From: Neolentinus lepideus HHB14362 ss-1 | Taxonomy: Eukaryota > Basidiomycota > Agaricomycetes > Gloeophyllales > Gloeophyllaceae | Direction of reading: 5' to 3' | Length of the DNA: 64,000 nucleotides | Assembly: GCA_001632425.1 (NCBI GenBank) | Contig: KV425648.1 | Location: forward strand, 22,817 to 86,816 | In this document: in pieces, positions 1 through 12,388 of the stretch | How positions within the stretch are numbered: position 1 is the first letter of the stretch | How the letters are laid out: the number at the start of each line of letters is the position of its first letter | Translations under genes and position numbers: made by a program | Notes under the pieces: model-generated | Told to the model about the DNA's origin: nothing | What the model saw: the letters and a program-made list of their open reading frames with translations, nothing else | Databases searched by the model: none

Positions 1-1516
1 TTGAAAGGATATTGGGTCCTAAGGTTCCGAACTGCGCTAGTCGCCCTCGGCCTGTCGCGGTCAGCCGATTGATCAGTGGCGCAACAGACGCCATGACCTG
101 CGGGATATCCTCATCCTCCCAGGGCTTCCAGATGGCAACCTCCGCGCTTTTGATGTTTGGCATGTCAAGGTACTCGAGAACCATTGCATCATCAGCGCTG
201 CCAATCTCCAGGTGCAGCTCCTCCAGTTTTGCGAGCTTCACCTGACGTAGCGGACCATCGGCGACAACTACACCCAAATTGCGCACTGTAGCGTCGAGAC
301 GGCGAAGTTGCGGAGTCTTGGCCAGTGCGTGTAATAGCTCTTCGGGTGTGAGGCTGATGTATCGCCCCGTCAGAGACAAATCAGTGATGGAGTCGTGCAA
401 TAGCGGCGCGAAAGACTGGAAGGTGAACTCTTGAAGATGCAGTCTTGTCAGCTGTTGCGAACGGAAGCGCGACAGAGAGGGTGAATCCATCCCAGGGCCA
501 CACCACGGTATCTTGATGAACAGCTCCTTCAGCGCAGGCATTCCTACTGCTGCGTCCCATTCCAGTCCTTCTAGCTGGTCGATTCAAGCCACCATAACTT
601 CCAGGGTTTCGATGCGGCTGGATGCCCGGGAAATCAACTCCAGCTTCTTTTCCATGTTCGGTCCTGTTAGTGGGCCGCAGAGGCAAAGCGGAGTTGCCTC
701 GCTGCATGTAAGAGCTGCCTCCAGTAGAGTGAGAGATGTAGAGTCCACCGGAATATTTGACCATAGCTTCGGAGTGTTCTGCACAAGCGCTCTCCATCCT
801 TTGCAGACTAAACTTATCGTGGCCCATAGCCTAGTCCCCGAAACCCCAGACAGCCAGGCATCCAACAGATACATCCACATTATCTCTACTAGCAGCTCGC
901 ATGGGAGGTCGTCGATCCTTGTGTGTCTCGGCTCCTTGATGTCGGAAGCATAGACTTTGGAGCGGCGAGCCTTGCGTATACTAGTGGAGACCTCAGAGGT
1001 ATCGTGGGTTGTGACTGGAATATCGGTGTGGTATAGGGTCTGGACTATGGGAGTGTTGCGATCGTGAAAAGTGCGCTCAACGACGCGTCTCTTGTTGGCT
1101 TGCTCCTGCGGCTAATCAGATATGGTGCAGTATTGCATGGAGGTAACAGCTTACCAAGTCTCCCTCAACGTCCGGGTGTGGCCGCTTCTTTCCAGACATC
1201 ACTGCGCGGTCATCATAGCCCTCATAGTCCTTGATCGCCTGTGCCTTCTGTGGCCCACAATCAGACTTTGGCACAACACGACCTGAGGACTTGAGAAAGA
1301 AGCTTACCTCGTTAGCATGCTTTACGGTGTATTTCTTGAACTCATCATTTGTCTTGCGAGAGCCAATTGTGCGTTCACGTGTTTCTTTATCTTCCTGTGG
1401 CCAGTGTTAGCAATGTGGCACAGATAAGTCGTACAGCAGTTTCTCACCAGACTGCTGAGACCCTTAAGCTTGCGCATAGGCTTTCCCTTCGGCATAGAAT
1501 ATGTACCTCTTGTCAT
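1..1516 (-). pseudogene. F-box protein gene copy 1, in-frame stop, 3' end outside window
   Basis: This is an inverted copy of the F-box gene at 12579-14649. It starts at ATG 1516 and keeps the same exon plan: a short first exon (MTRGTYSMPKGKP...), two more short exons with GT..AG borders, then the long exon. The F-box segment (DDLPCELLVEIMWMYLL) and the following repeat-rich part are nearly identical to copy 2. At 584-586 a TGA interrupts the frame just after ETLEVMVA, where copy 2 reads through (EIMTNAIDQ). Beyond that stop the frame stays open to the window edge with few changes, so the loss looks recent. A truncated F-box-only product of roughly 230 residues remains possible. Whether the 3' part exists beyond base 1 cannot be seen. 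Confidence 0.75.
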
Positions 1517-1692
1517 TGATAATGTTTCTCGATAAGAATTCGTGCTCGTAGACGATAGAAAGTGATTTCTTCAGTAGAGTGCCACTTCGGTTGAAAGCCT
1601 GTTTATTTGTGGATACAGTTTTCCACGCCACGCCGCGCACTGACTTCAGAGGTATTTGTGCTAATTGTCTCGGCAAATCTCCCTACTCAATC
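1..1692 (-). repeat. left arm of inverted segmental duplication
   Basis: The reverse complement of this stretch aligns with 12389-14089. Similarity covers the promoter (shared GATTGAGTAG and GTGGCGTGGAAAAC), all introns, and the long exon as far as the window edge. Similarity is low in the first exons and close to identity in the F-box/LRR part. The arms are separated by about 10.7 kb. Confidence 0.85.
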
Positions 1693-4251
1693 TATCCGCA
1701 CCATTTTAATTTATTTTCATCAGCGGAGAGTGTGCAACTTAAATACTATGTTGTCTCTAGCCGGTAAAGAGGTCGGCATAAGAGCCATCGGGATTTGGAG
1801 AGGATGGTCAGCCGAGGACTGCTCCAATGCACCATATGAGTATCAATCATAGTAAATATGATTAGTGCATTAAGCTCATGCATAGACGAAGTAGTACAAG
1901 GTGATGTTATTTCAACCATCACAATCTTGTCGACGCCTTGCAGAACAGGCGCCAAATTGCGGTTCTGTTGTATATAAGAACACTGGAAGCTCTGGGCACA
2001 TCAGCAAGATCTTCACCATGCGTTGCAAACGTCAGAACTGCAGATTACACGCCGAAGTAACTTTTACATCGGAGACTGGAGGAAGCACAAGTCGAGATCC
2101 TTGAATAGCGCACGTCCTTCTGAATTCGGATCGATGAGCTCTAAAGGTTTTCCTATTTTGTATATGAAAAGGGTGTCGTAGATACAGATGACCAAGACGA
2201 GTCCAATAGCGGTGGGCCTATAGTAATATGGCATCTGATTCAAAGTACAGTCATTTGTGTGAGTCCTTCGAAGTCCTTATGAATCCCGTTAATCGCCGGT
2301 TCGATTCATTGGATAGACATCGCTTACAATTCTAGGAAGGACATTGCAAAGCCTCCTCCCTGTTCGCTGTGCTGGAGGAAGCGAGTCCGTACTGAGACTA
2401 AGTCTTATGCCTTGAATCACGAAAGACGAGAGCTGTCTCGCCTGCACGCATATTGACCGAAGAAAGGCCGCCACAGTACCATTTGTCTAGATTTACCTTC
2501 ATTTACCTTTATTTGGTTCCCAGCGCGACGTTGAACACAAGTGCAAAATCCCAGTGCCTCTCATCTACGCTTTCGAAAGCCCGAGCCTTTGAATCCTCCT
2601 AGTCTTGACCTGGACCTGCGGTGTAAGACCATCGAGTCGACATACAAGACAAATACCCTTGTGTAGGTTCTTATTGGTTCCGAGTGAGTTGATGACCGAG
2701 GAGGGAAGCCTTGGCTTACAACTTCTCCTTGATACATGAGACCAATCCGATTTTAGCGGACAAGCTGCTGTCAGGGCCTAAACTAATCGGACACTGTCTC
2801 TTGCGCGTCAGTTGATCACGGAAATATCAATTAGATGTATTCCTCCCTTATCCCTCCTTCGTGTGTCTTCCTGGTTCAGTGAAGCACAAGGCTCGAGCCT
2901 GTTGTTATAAGAAGTCAGCTATTCAGGTACAGTTCTCAAGCATAAATGAAATTGTGCTGCTTAGAAGCCATTTCATGAACTGGTTCTTTCTGATTATCGC
3001 TTGTCACTTTTTGCAGAGCCCAATGGAGTCAACACGGTCATGTCTGCGGAGAATTACCCCAATTCGGTCCGCAGATCTATCGCCCTGTAGCCGCACTGGG
3101 AGATGGTGTTCGTCCTTCTATGCGCAGTTATACCCACCCCTGCCAGATATCCTTGTCTTCTCTATCTCCGCCCCGAGTGACTTCAGTACAGGACAGGGAA
3201 TGTAACAACCTCATCTTAAAGACGCGTCGAGACGAGCATAATCTCGTTCATTGGGATGGGTTAAATTCGCACAACGGCCAGACGTGAGCGCTGGGAATCC
3301 TTCGATCTATGTCCTTCTATCCCGTTCCTGTTCACCAGACCCTTGTCCAAGGATCAGGAGTATTGGACTTGCAGTATGTTTTTATGATCAACCGCTTTAA
3401 CGCCTCTATTGACACCATTTGGCATCTCAGCACCAACTTGCGGACTTGGTTGCTCGCCATCTGAATCGAAGAGTGGCGGGACTTAAGCGCTTCGGGCGGG
3501 CTTCCTTTTTCCCCGAGTTGTATAGATTCCACGACATTTGATAACATTTTTTTTTGTCGGGGGGAACGAGGATGACTTAGACTCGGAGCAAACGTGACAG
3601 TTCCCGACAGTTAAGCTCCATCACTGATTGGAGACTACGTAGCGGAAGGGTGCATGTCCAGCAACTTGAAGGTAACACATCCAATTATCATACGGTGACA
3701 AACGTTCACCGTAGGTCTTTATATTGTTATTCACTTTGTGGAACTGATGGAGTCTTGAGACGTTTAGAATGTCAAGCTATTTATACCCCTTCTATCGCCG
3801 AATGTACAAATTGACCAATGACGGAACTCTCTTCCAGAAATATATCGTTGCGTGGCGAGTACGTGTCAGGCTCATGCATAGGCACATAACCTTTGTATTT
3901 GATATACACTTATGCTGAAGAACCATCAGGTTGGGAGGTGTACGGGATGCCTGCACATACCCCGCCCGCACGGTATGCCCCAGTATATCGAACTTCTAGC
4001 ATTAGATGGCAGGTGCAAGCTAATGGCAAATATCATCAGGTACGAAACACATTACAAGCAACGCCGACATGTCGTGGCGCCTCCTACTCGCCACATACAC
4101 GAATAAGCAGTGAGTGAATTATCAAATGTTGAGAACCATGCTGTAATCCGGACATTCCATTGATGTCTACCCGGCGTCCTGATGCCCAGTTCGGACTTCG
4201 CGTAGATTAAAATGTCTCTTGAGCGGAATCCTCCACTCCATTCGACTCGCA
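1693..4251. other. gene-poor stretch
   Basis: I see no recognisable gene here. Open frames are short (61-114 codons), on both strands, and none resembles a known family or joins to a neighbour by plausible splice sites. The stretch is AT-richer than the flanking coding DNA. It may contain the promoter of the acyltransferase gene that follows. Confidence 0.5.
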
Positions 4252-6227
4252 ATGACGCAGAAATCCCCATGGGCATGGCAGTCACCGCCGCTACCCTCGA
4301 CGTTCTCCGTCGTCAGTCAGTCGCTCGACACACCTCATGAAAGGATATGGTATCGCAAGCTGTGGGGGCTCGAAGCGAGCATGGCCGTCTGCACTTACAC
4401 TCTCCCTGGTATGGCTGACATCATCATCTCTTGCCATCTTCGACCTCCCTCTGGCTCTTTGGTGCCGATCGAAGAAGCGCTCGTCAAGTCCGCCGTACGT
4501 GCTCTCCGCTTCGAACAGCCAATCATCGCTACCAAATTAGCATTCACGGACGTTGAGCCTGGAGACTTTCCCCGACCCGAGGAAGGGAGATTCGTGTATG
4601 AGGTCCCTGCGTCTGAAGAGGACGTCGACAGATGGCTAAACGAAGTAGTTACCATCCACACCGATGTCTCCCGCAGCTATACCGACATAGACAGCGCTGT
4701 CACGGCTGTGACCCGAGATCTCAGTAGTGTCGGGAGCGCCCCACCCACGACGCTGTTCGAGCTGCACTTCGTCCCCAGCGTTGGTGAGGACCGAACATGT
4801 GTCGTCATCCTCCGTATGGGCCACGCACTTTTTGACGGTATCGGTTGCTGGCTATTCCTTGACGCGTTCAATGCAAAGCTGGCTTGGATGTTGGGCGATC
4901 CTCTGAGAGCGCAGCAGAAGCTTCTTTGGGGCGAAGAGGTCTCAAGGCTTACTGGCGCAGTACCGGACCGCCTCAAGGTGCCATGGGCACCAGACAAGAT
5001 TGAGGACGACCAAGTAATGGTGGAGAAGCTTCGTGAGGCAGCTACACTTCCTAAGGTGGCGACTCCTATCTCAACCTTTGACTCGATTTCACTGATTATA
5101 CTAGACTGTTCCAGGCCTGAACATTCCTCACCCAATTGGCCCCGCATCCAAGACTGGAATCTTTCTACGCGTTCTTCCTCCTCGGACTGTGAAACAGTTG
5201 ACCGCGTACGCGCGTGCACACAATTGTACTCTTTTCAGCATGTTCATCGCGGCTACAGTCCTCGCCCTTCTCCGTCTGCACCCTCCCACAGACACTACCA
5301 AAGACATCGACATCGCGATGTATCCCAATGCCGTCAACCTTCGAGGAACCAACCTGAGAGATGGAGAGAATCAGCGAGCTGTAGCAATGACTGTAGGGTT
5401 CCATGCGTATGTGGCTAGAGAGCTTGGGAGATTCGTCCGTACGCAAGAGGGACAAAAGGACGATGATGCCCTCTGGACTTTGGCGAGGGAGATCAGGAGT
5501 CAAGTGGACGATCAGCTGAAGTACATGGATCGGGCCGCGTTCTGGGGGCATGAGATGTTGGAAATTCTGGGGCACTTTGCTGCTGGTGCGAAGAAAAGAG
5601 AGTGAGTTGATTATCTTTCCGTGCAAAGCGCCCGGGAAGAGTACTGATTTTCGAGCGTGGAACAGTAAACCGCCACGGGAGCGGGCTGAAAACCTTCCTA
5701 CACTTCCGAGCATCTCATCCCTCGGGGTAATGGACAGATACCTTGCTCCTTTCCATGTGATACGACCACCTGGCACTACTGTATCCGAAACCGATGGCGA
5801 CGCCTTGAAGCTGACGGTGTCGCAGGTCCGGTTGAGCATGCGCATGCCATATAATCCCTCGGTACTTGTACACCCGTACACGTGGCAGGGGACCTGTTAC
5901 GTCTCTGCGAGTTTCGCAGAGGGCTATTTGGGGAGCCTGTCCGAACAAGAGGCGTGGCTAGCGAAGATGTCAGATTCAGAGGATGAGGGCGAGAAGGCGA
6001 GACTGAAAGACGAAGAGCGTGCGCCCGTCGTGACGTTTATGAACGAGTTCATGAAGCTATTAGAGGATGCTGCAGCGACTATGGAGACGCCTGCGGTTGA
6101 GGCACGTCCTGCGGTTGAGGAACGTCTTGCTCCCAAGACACCGACAGTGGCCAGTCATCGAGATGTCTCACAACTACTTGTGCGACTTCGGAAGGCCTGG
6201 AGACGTCTCAAACCGCAAAGCATTTGA
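4252..6227 (+). CDS. Tri3-like CoA-dependent acyltransferase / condensation-fold enzyme
   Basis: Predicted 620 aa from three exons: 4252-5055, 5105-5601 and 5666-6227, all joined in frame across 49- and 64-nt introns. The chloramphenicol-acetyltransferase-fold signature HxxxDG is present as HALFDG at residues 191-196; His191 would be the general base. Exon 2 begins TVPGLNIPHPIGPASK and supplies the second half of the fold. The extended C-terminus (about 80 residues, acidic then basic) is low complexity. Family members move acyl groups from CoA to alcohols, for example in trichothecene decoration (Tri3) or alcohol acetylation; the substrate here is unknown. I saw no terpene or polyketide synthase nearby, so membership in a biosynthetic cluster is not supported. 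An ATG at 4212 in another frame is a less likely start. Confidence 0.72.
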
Positions 6228-6498
6228 CCGGTGGTACATCCGTGATATGACGGCTTGCACTGATGTGCTATGCACTCCTTTTAGGGTTTCTTTGGATTTT
6301 CGTGAAGTTATTTACATGTCTTGCTAGGATGTATTATAGTAGAGTGACGAGGGACAGATGTATAAGGACTCTTCGTGGGTAGACTACTAGAACTGTTATC
6401 ATGGATAAACACAATGGGTATGATCTGCGCATGTTTATTCATGGTGACCTCGCCTTCACCACTAGCCGTCCCTCTGTAACTACACCATCGTCGGAAGG

Positions 6499-7423
6499 CT
6501 ATCGCCCTGGACAGAGCCCCCCAATCCCATTCTCTACTGTATCAACGAGCTTAGTACGCCGCCCGACGAGCCGGAAGAGATCGTCGTAGATAGCACAGAT
6601 ATCCATCAGTTCCTGGCTCTCTAGCTCGTGGAGAATATTAGCCTCAGCATCCCCGTCGATGAACTGGTTGACGTCAGTTAGAATGATCTCGCAGGGGACG
6701 CCTTGGCACATGATCTTCGGCTGATTCGTCACAGTCTCGAGGACGCCTCCAACCGTAGTGGTATTCGGCTGCTCTGCATCTGCGTCGTCTCCATAGAGCT
6801 TGAACTCGTGGCTCTTGGCGATGCCCTTCGCCTTCTCGTTGCTATCCACACACCGAGAACTGCGCGGACATGCCCTTCATGACGGATGCAGAGAACGAGC
6901 CGGGAATGCGTTTGTCGCTATCGCTGCTCGAATCCTTGTCGAAGAAAATTGGCGATGAGCGTGCCGCCCGTAAACAATGCCAGCGACGACGTGGGTGGCG
7001 CCTATTGCTTTAACGCGCTGGAATGTCTTGATGGGAACGCAGCGGCCGAAATTGAGACGGCGTAGCTTGTTTTGCATAAATCAGACGATGGACACTTCGC
7101 AAGACTTGACGTTGGAATGGCTGGTGTCAACGTATGAACCAGAGCCGGAGAGATCGATCATGCCGCCCAAGATGGACACTGAAATCTCCGTCGAGATGTT
7201 CAGCGCTTTAGAGCGATCGGACTCGCTCTGGATGCCTTTGTAGGCGATGGAGGTCGACTTGGTGGAGACGTCTTGTATTTGAGTGAGATCTTCCTCCTTG
7301 AAGCTTGAAGAACTGGGTGTTCAGGAGACGGTCAGCTGTGCAACCTGTGCCGCTGTAGAGCTGTCCCAAGAATGCGGCACGCGCTAACGCCGGGACAGAC
7401 AATTTGCTGCTCTTTACGCCCAT
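6499..7423 (-). pseudogene. decayed SNTX-like (stonustoxin N-terminal type) gene
   Basis: Read on the minus strand, fragments in different frames match consecutive parts of the SNTX/verrucotoxin-like N-terminal family found in many mushrooms. The N-terminal 'PALARAAFLGQLY' segment lies near 7400, a STEISVSILGG segment near 7170, an ATHVVAGI segment near 6990, and a C-terminal block runs to 6499. The frame is broken by an in-frame stop near 7083, a shift near 6970 and a further stop near 6848, so no full-length product is possible. The C-terminus also looks truncated compared with the family. In fish these proteins are pore formers; in fungi their role is not established. It lies next to the broken GTPase gene at 8240-8885. 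Confidence 0.65.
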
Positions 7424-8239
7424 AATACTTACAGCGCTTCCTGTGTAGACATCAGCATCCGTCCAGTATCAGTCGATCCAGTATTGATTGACTTGCCTTT
7501 GATCTACGTGTAAAGAAAGGGAGATGATGAGGGGTTTGCGAGTCGGCTGGATCGCATGCATCCCAGATATAGCTCCAAAAGGGGCGCTGAATAGTGTCTG
7601 AGCTGGGAGGAAAAGGTACTTTCACCTTGAAAAGGCGAAGGAGTTGGCGGCAAGGCCCAGGGGGGAGCGAATCTGCCTCCGGGATCGTCTTTCACCGCCA
7701 CACATGTCGAGATGATCTTCCGTTCGCTAGTCCTAGTCACTTGTAATAATCCTGTCCAACGTTTATCATTAAGTTCCTGGTGATTCGATCAGGAACGCTG
7801 TCCCGTCCGCACGACGCTCCGCAACTGGCACTTTCTTTTATTGTAGAGTCTACTCAGTGCTTAGCTCAGGTCCATTTTGAAGAGATGCAACATGAATGCT
7901 CTGTCGGAAAGCGACTAGACCCGATACCATCATCATGATTTGATATCACCTTGCCGTCGCTTGTACTGCAGCTCGAGGCCCTCACGACGTGTATCGGTGC
8001 AACAATACAAGGAGGAAATTCCCCCGGGTTACTAGTTGCGCAGGCACGGGCACTGCGGGTGCTCATATTGCATTTGCGCAAAATCTTGACCTTGACAGGT
8101 GGATGTGGGCCCACCGCCATAATTGAACAGCGACTTCAAGGACGGTTTCGATGGACCCCTTGCGCATCTTGATCCGTTCATATCATCTACCAGCACCGCT
8201 CCCTCATGCAAGATGACCCTGGAGCCGTGAAAGAAACGG
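7424..8239. other. intergenic, no gene seen
   Basis: This separates the two decayed genes. Open frames of 73-84 codons on both strands show no family resemblance. The part just upstream of 8240 may hold scrambled 5' sequence of the GTPase relic. Confidence 0.45.
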
Positions 8240-8885
8240 CACCTTACGATCATCCTGATCGGAGAGACGGGCGTCGGCAAGACTGCATCATGACCCTCTT
8301 GTCCAACGTATGCGCTGGCGCAGAGCTGGATGACTTCGACGCGGCCCACAACCCCGACAACGAGGCTGGCTGAGACCAGACCGACAGCCAGACGAACAAG
8401 CCGATGATGAGATGCGCGAACGACTCCTACATCCGCATCCTCGACACTCCTGGTCTTGCGGACACACGTGGGCTTGACAAGGATAACGAGCACAGAGCTG
8501 CCATCGCCGAGTTCATCCAAAAGAACACGGGGGCTCCTTGTGATAGCGAACGGTACCCAGACTCGGCTGGGCATTACCACCGGGTACGCACTCAACGTGA
8601 TCTCCGGAATATTCGGAAAATGAAGACAAACTGGGCAAGCTCTGCATCGATTATAATAGCCTCGCGCTCTCCGGTAGCTTCGTCGGTTACATCGTGAGCG
8701 CGATCCGACTCCTCGAGCTTCGGTTGCAGGCAATGAAAGATGGGGGTGTGTCACTGGAGGCTGAGGATCGGATGGCGAATAAGATTGCGATCCTGGTGCA
8801 AAAGCTGAAGGTCGTCGAGGAGGATGAGAAGAAGAGAAGCGGGTTCCAGAAATTGAAGGACAAGGTTTGGTCTTCGACTAAGTAA
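8240..8885 (+). pseudogene. decayed AIG1/septin-like P-loop GTPase gene
   Basis: A Walker A motif (GETGVGKT, about 8261-8284) is followed, after a stop and frame change, by a G3 motif in LDTPGLADTRG (about 8440-8472). A C-terminal stretch (SAIRLLELRLQAMKDGG...) then ends with TAA at 8885 and a predicted coiled coil (KIAILVQKLKVVEEDEKK). The middle of the G domain is missing: the frame jumps from IAEFIQKN to a short GTQTRLGITTGYALNVISG piece. Several frameshifts and stops break the rest. The family is common in Agaricomycetes and its function is not known to me. The gene is clearly non-functional as it stands. Confidence 0.68.
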
Positions 8886-9216
8886 ATGCATCACTTACGT
8901 CCCAAACTTGCGTGTAACACTTCCATCGTGCTGTGCAGTCATTGGGCTACTGGAAAGTGACCATCATTCATCTTCACTCAAGCTTCGAGTTTCACGGTTA
9001 AACAGATTTCACAAGATAGACCCTGCAGCGCATGAGCCCGTGTCAGGTCTTCTAACTCTAGCGGAGACGAGTCTGCAACTGAATAATAATTATCGGATCA
9101 TATATAAACGTTGTACACATTACCCTCGCAGTACGTCCCTGCTCAGTCTCGGAAGCCAAAACATAATAGTGAAATATGCACACCACGTATAACCCACTCC
9201 TCGCTCATCGGCCTCG

Positions 9217-11190
9217 CTACACAGCCATACTATGTCTCCTGCCATCATCACTCTCCACTCTTCTTACACTCTGGACACTTCTCCTGCGCCCGGCAGTATT
9301 GACCCATTGCATGTGCATACCCGTGACAAACTCTGCATCCGCCTGCGCGCCGTCGTCTTCCTCGTCCTCATCATATGCCACAAGCTTCTTTTTCCGCTTC
9401 ACTGACGTCCCTGAGCTGCTCGACGATGACGATGGCCGCGGGGCCGTTTCGTCAGGTTCAGCCGACTTTCGCTCGGACGACAAACTCGCCCGCTTCGTTG
9501 TCGTGCTCCCAGCCGGTGGGTCCGGTTTCCGCATTTTCCTATAGTCGGAGAGAGTTGATCCGCGAAACGCAACGATCGGGTCGGAGGGAGGTAATAGATG
9601 TGAGATGTGCCAAACGGATCACGTCAGTACATGCAACGTTGCAAGCATGAGAGTACGAAACGCACGTGTTCAACTTAGGCTCGGCGTAATTGACGCTCTT
9701 CCGCACCCGCCGTTCTCTCCCGTTAGCTTCTGCAGCAGGTGGCTCGGTGGCAGGATCGGTCAGTGGCGGGCTGTGCGATGGTCGCGGGGAGGGCAGATGA
9801 GAGGTGCCAATGAGAGGTGTATACGTGGGCGCTGGCGTAGTCGCGGGTGTAGATAGGACGTTACGTGTAGCAAACGATGAAGTCGTGACAGTCGATGTAG
9901 CGGAACTGGGTATCTCAGGATCGGGTCGCTCACGATCTGTAGAGGTAATCGGTACATACGCGGATCGACAGATAATGATAAACGTTGGGGGAACTCACCC
10001 GATGAATTGGTATCAAGGGGAGGGAGGGCAGCACGACCCCGAGGCGAGTTCGTGACGTCCTTGAGCTTCGGATTGTCTCCCTGCGCAGCCGTTGCAGCCT
10101 CCTCTTCCTCTCTCGCGACCCTCTTCCTCTCCCGCTCGCGCCCTCTGTCTACGGCACCATCCGATCTTTCTTTCTCCTTCGCCTTCTTCCGTTCCTTCTT
10201 CTCTTTCTCCCGCCGCGCCTCACTCTCCAGCATCTCTGCCACCTCATCCAGCTCTGGCTCCTCGTTGACTTCCAGCTCACCACTCAGTGCCGCACGTTCT
10301 TCCTCCTCCTCTGCCAGCCCGGCTGCCCTGCGAATCGGCGACCCGAACGCAGGGCTGGGCGGCCGCGGTGGTGACAGCATCACGTTTTCCGCCGGCGTCG
10401 AACTTAGCAGCCCACTCTGCCGACGCGCGATCCGTTTCTTCTTCGTCTTCGCCACCTCCTCAGCCATGTCAACCGCTGGCACGGGTAGCCGCGAGCCCGA
10501 CGCACGGCGGGCCTTCTTCCGTTTCGTAGGTGTCGAGCTCGACTCCTCCGTATCCTCTTCGTCCTCCTCTTCGACTTCATTGATCCCAGGAATATCGGGT
10601 ATACGGGAAAGTCGGGGCATCTGAAACGCGGGTGCGGCGGGTGCTGGACGGGCTGTGCGAGGGGCTGGGGGGGTTTTATCGGGCGACGGCCGGCCTGAGG
10701 GAATTTTGTGGGCATCCCGAATACAAGTGAAATGTTTAACGAGGTTGAGGATCTGCAAGGCGGTCAATGCCACAACAGGGAGTGAAATAGGAGACCTCGT
10801 ACCGCGTCGTCCGCATCCGCCATGATCTTCCGGGCCTTTTCCTTCTCTCTCTTCAATTGAGCCTCCAGCGCGATGCTGGACGCTCGCAGACTAAGATTCT
10901 CGACATAGAGCTGTGAGATCTGTGCTTGAAGTTCTTCGACTTTGCAGCTCAGCGTAGTGTTGAGTCTGTCAGAAGTTTCAATCAAGACTTTTTCTTGTAT
11001 GTATATTTACTACTCACTTCGTAATGTGTTTGTTTGCGAGGAGAAACTTCTTCTTAACTGAATAGAACACGAGCGTCAGAGCGCGATACGCACGGTCATA
11101 ACCGACTTATCGCAACGCACAGTTTTCGAATTCGAGTAGGGCGTCGTTCTGTCTTGATGCAGTCGAGGTCCGTGATTCACGCCTACTCAT
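9217..11190 (-). CDS. sgo1: shugoshin, centromeric cohesin protector
   Basis: Six exons (11121-11190, 11018-11057, 10803-10965, 9999-10752, 9666-9936, 9217-9538) give a 539-aa protein, closed in frame at every junction. The N-terminal coiled coil (from about residue 24, FKKKFLLANKHITKLN, then EELQAQISQLYVENLSLR) is the shugoshin dimerisation and PP2A-binding region. The C-terminal basic SGO motif (RKSVNYAEPKLNTKMRKPDP, about 418-438) is assembled across the last intron and binds phosphorylated H2A at centromeres. The middle is acidic and Lys/Arg/Glu-rich low-complexity sequence. Shugoshin protects cohesin from separase at centromeres. It is an intact core gene lying between relics. Only the name rests on family knowledge; both diagnostic motifs are visible. 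Confidence 0.9.
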
Positions 11191-11517
11191 CGTGGTCGCC
11201 AGCGAGTAGGCAGCGTCGAGACAGCGTGGATGTTGTGCTTAATGCTGTAGGCGGTGCTGGGCACGTTGCCGGCGGCGTTGAGGTCGCGTGCACCTATCGC
11301 GTCTATCACGTGACGAGCGCGTCCGCTTCTCTAGTGGCTGGGGTTTGATGGTGCCTAGAGTACTTTATAATTCCATGGAGTAATAAGTTGTATGATACAG
11401 TAACAATATGAGATCAGTTTGTAAAAGGAATGAAGCTTGCTCCATTGTTCTACAGCCAGCTGTAAATGTTTAAACGTGGACAACTAACGAATGATCAGGA
11501 AAGCGGCATAAAACGTG

Positions 11518-11598
11518 TGGACACTACCGGAATTGAACCGGTCCCCTCTCGCAAATGAAGTGCTAAGCGAGCGTGATAACCATCTACACCAAGTGCCC
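11518..11598 (-). tRNA. tRNA-Ala (AGC), short intron
   Basis: On the minus strand the sequence begins GGGCACTTGGTGTAGATGG and ends GGTTCAATTCCGGTAGTGTCC plus discriminator A. The acceptor stem GGGCACT/AGTGTCC contains the G3-U70 wobble that specifies alanine. The anticodon stem CTCGC/GCGAG encloses a 14-nt loop (TTAGCACTTCATTT), giving anticodon AGC followed after position 37 by an intron of about 7 nt. The D arm and the T loop (TTCAATT) are canonical. Confidence 0.9.
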
Positions 11599-12388
11599 AT
11601 ATATAATGAGTATTATTTTCCTACTAAAAATAACGCGAAAGTCTGTTCGCCATATCTTGCTCCAAAGTTATTCCTCCATACCTGGATCTGGTTCCTGGCC
11701 TTACCTCAAGTGAAAATACAGCCCATGTATCACAGAATCTTAAGCTCCTTGTGGATCTCGGTATGACGATCTCTATCAATAGGTTCAATCCAAATATACA
11801 CGAATGAAGACAGGCCATGCTTCAGTCGATGATGCCGCCATTTATGTTCATACAATAATACCCTGGACCGTCAGTCAAGTATGTGTACAGTCATTTGCCA
11901 ATATTCACGTCAAGAACCAGAAAGTCTATCCCGGTCCGGCGAGCATCTTGGTTCTGCCATAGTGCGAGTGCCAGCGGATCCTTGTTCGTCACATTTAATG
12001 CAACCATAGCGTACCAGGACCACATCTTGTCTTACAAATAGAGCCAATGACACTAACATCAAGGTGTTCGTGGATCACATGCTCGGCTTCTTCTTACCGC
12101 AGGCGTGTATGACATGCTACAACTCCGCAGACACTAGACAACCATCATTCTCATGGGCAAAACATTCAATGGCAGCATTGATTTCACATCTGTGTTTGAT
12201 GATATAACTGTGACCGTCTTTACTTACATATTTCAGGTGGTAGGACAGACCCTATACCAATCCCACCAGCTTCCTCACGACAACGGAATGCTGCGCTGCT
12301 CACTTTGCCAGGTAGAAACCACATAATATTTAAACTGCAAACTACCTGTCAATGAAATTCAATTAGAATGGTATGGAATATCTGAGTA
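11599..12388. other. intergenic between tRNA and F-box gene
   Basis: No gene is recognised. The right part is the upstream region of the F-box gene; similarity to the left inverted arm fades out at about 12389. Confidence 0.45.

Noticed and set aside
5165..5881. 238-codon minus-strand frame over the acyltransferase
   Set aside because: The plus strand carries the HxxxDG motif and in-frame splice joins; the minus frame has no family features.
10007..10624. 205-codon Ser-rich plus-strand frame
   Set aside because: It is the antisense of the shugoshin middle exon. The Ser/Phe bias mirrors Lys/Glu codons of the real gene.
4252..11190. Secondary-metabolite gene cluster around the acyltransferase
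   Set aside because: No synthase, P450, oxidoreductase or regulator gene is visible nearby. The neighbours are relics, shugoshin and a tRNA.
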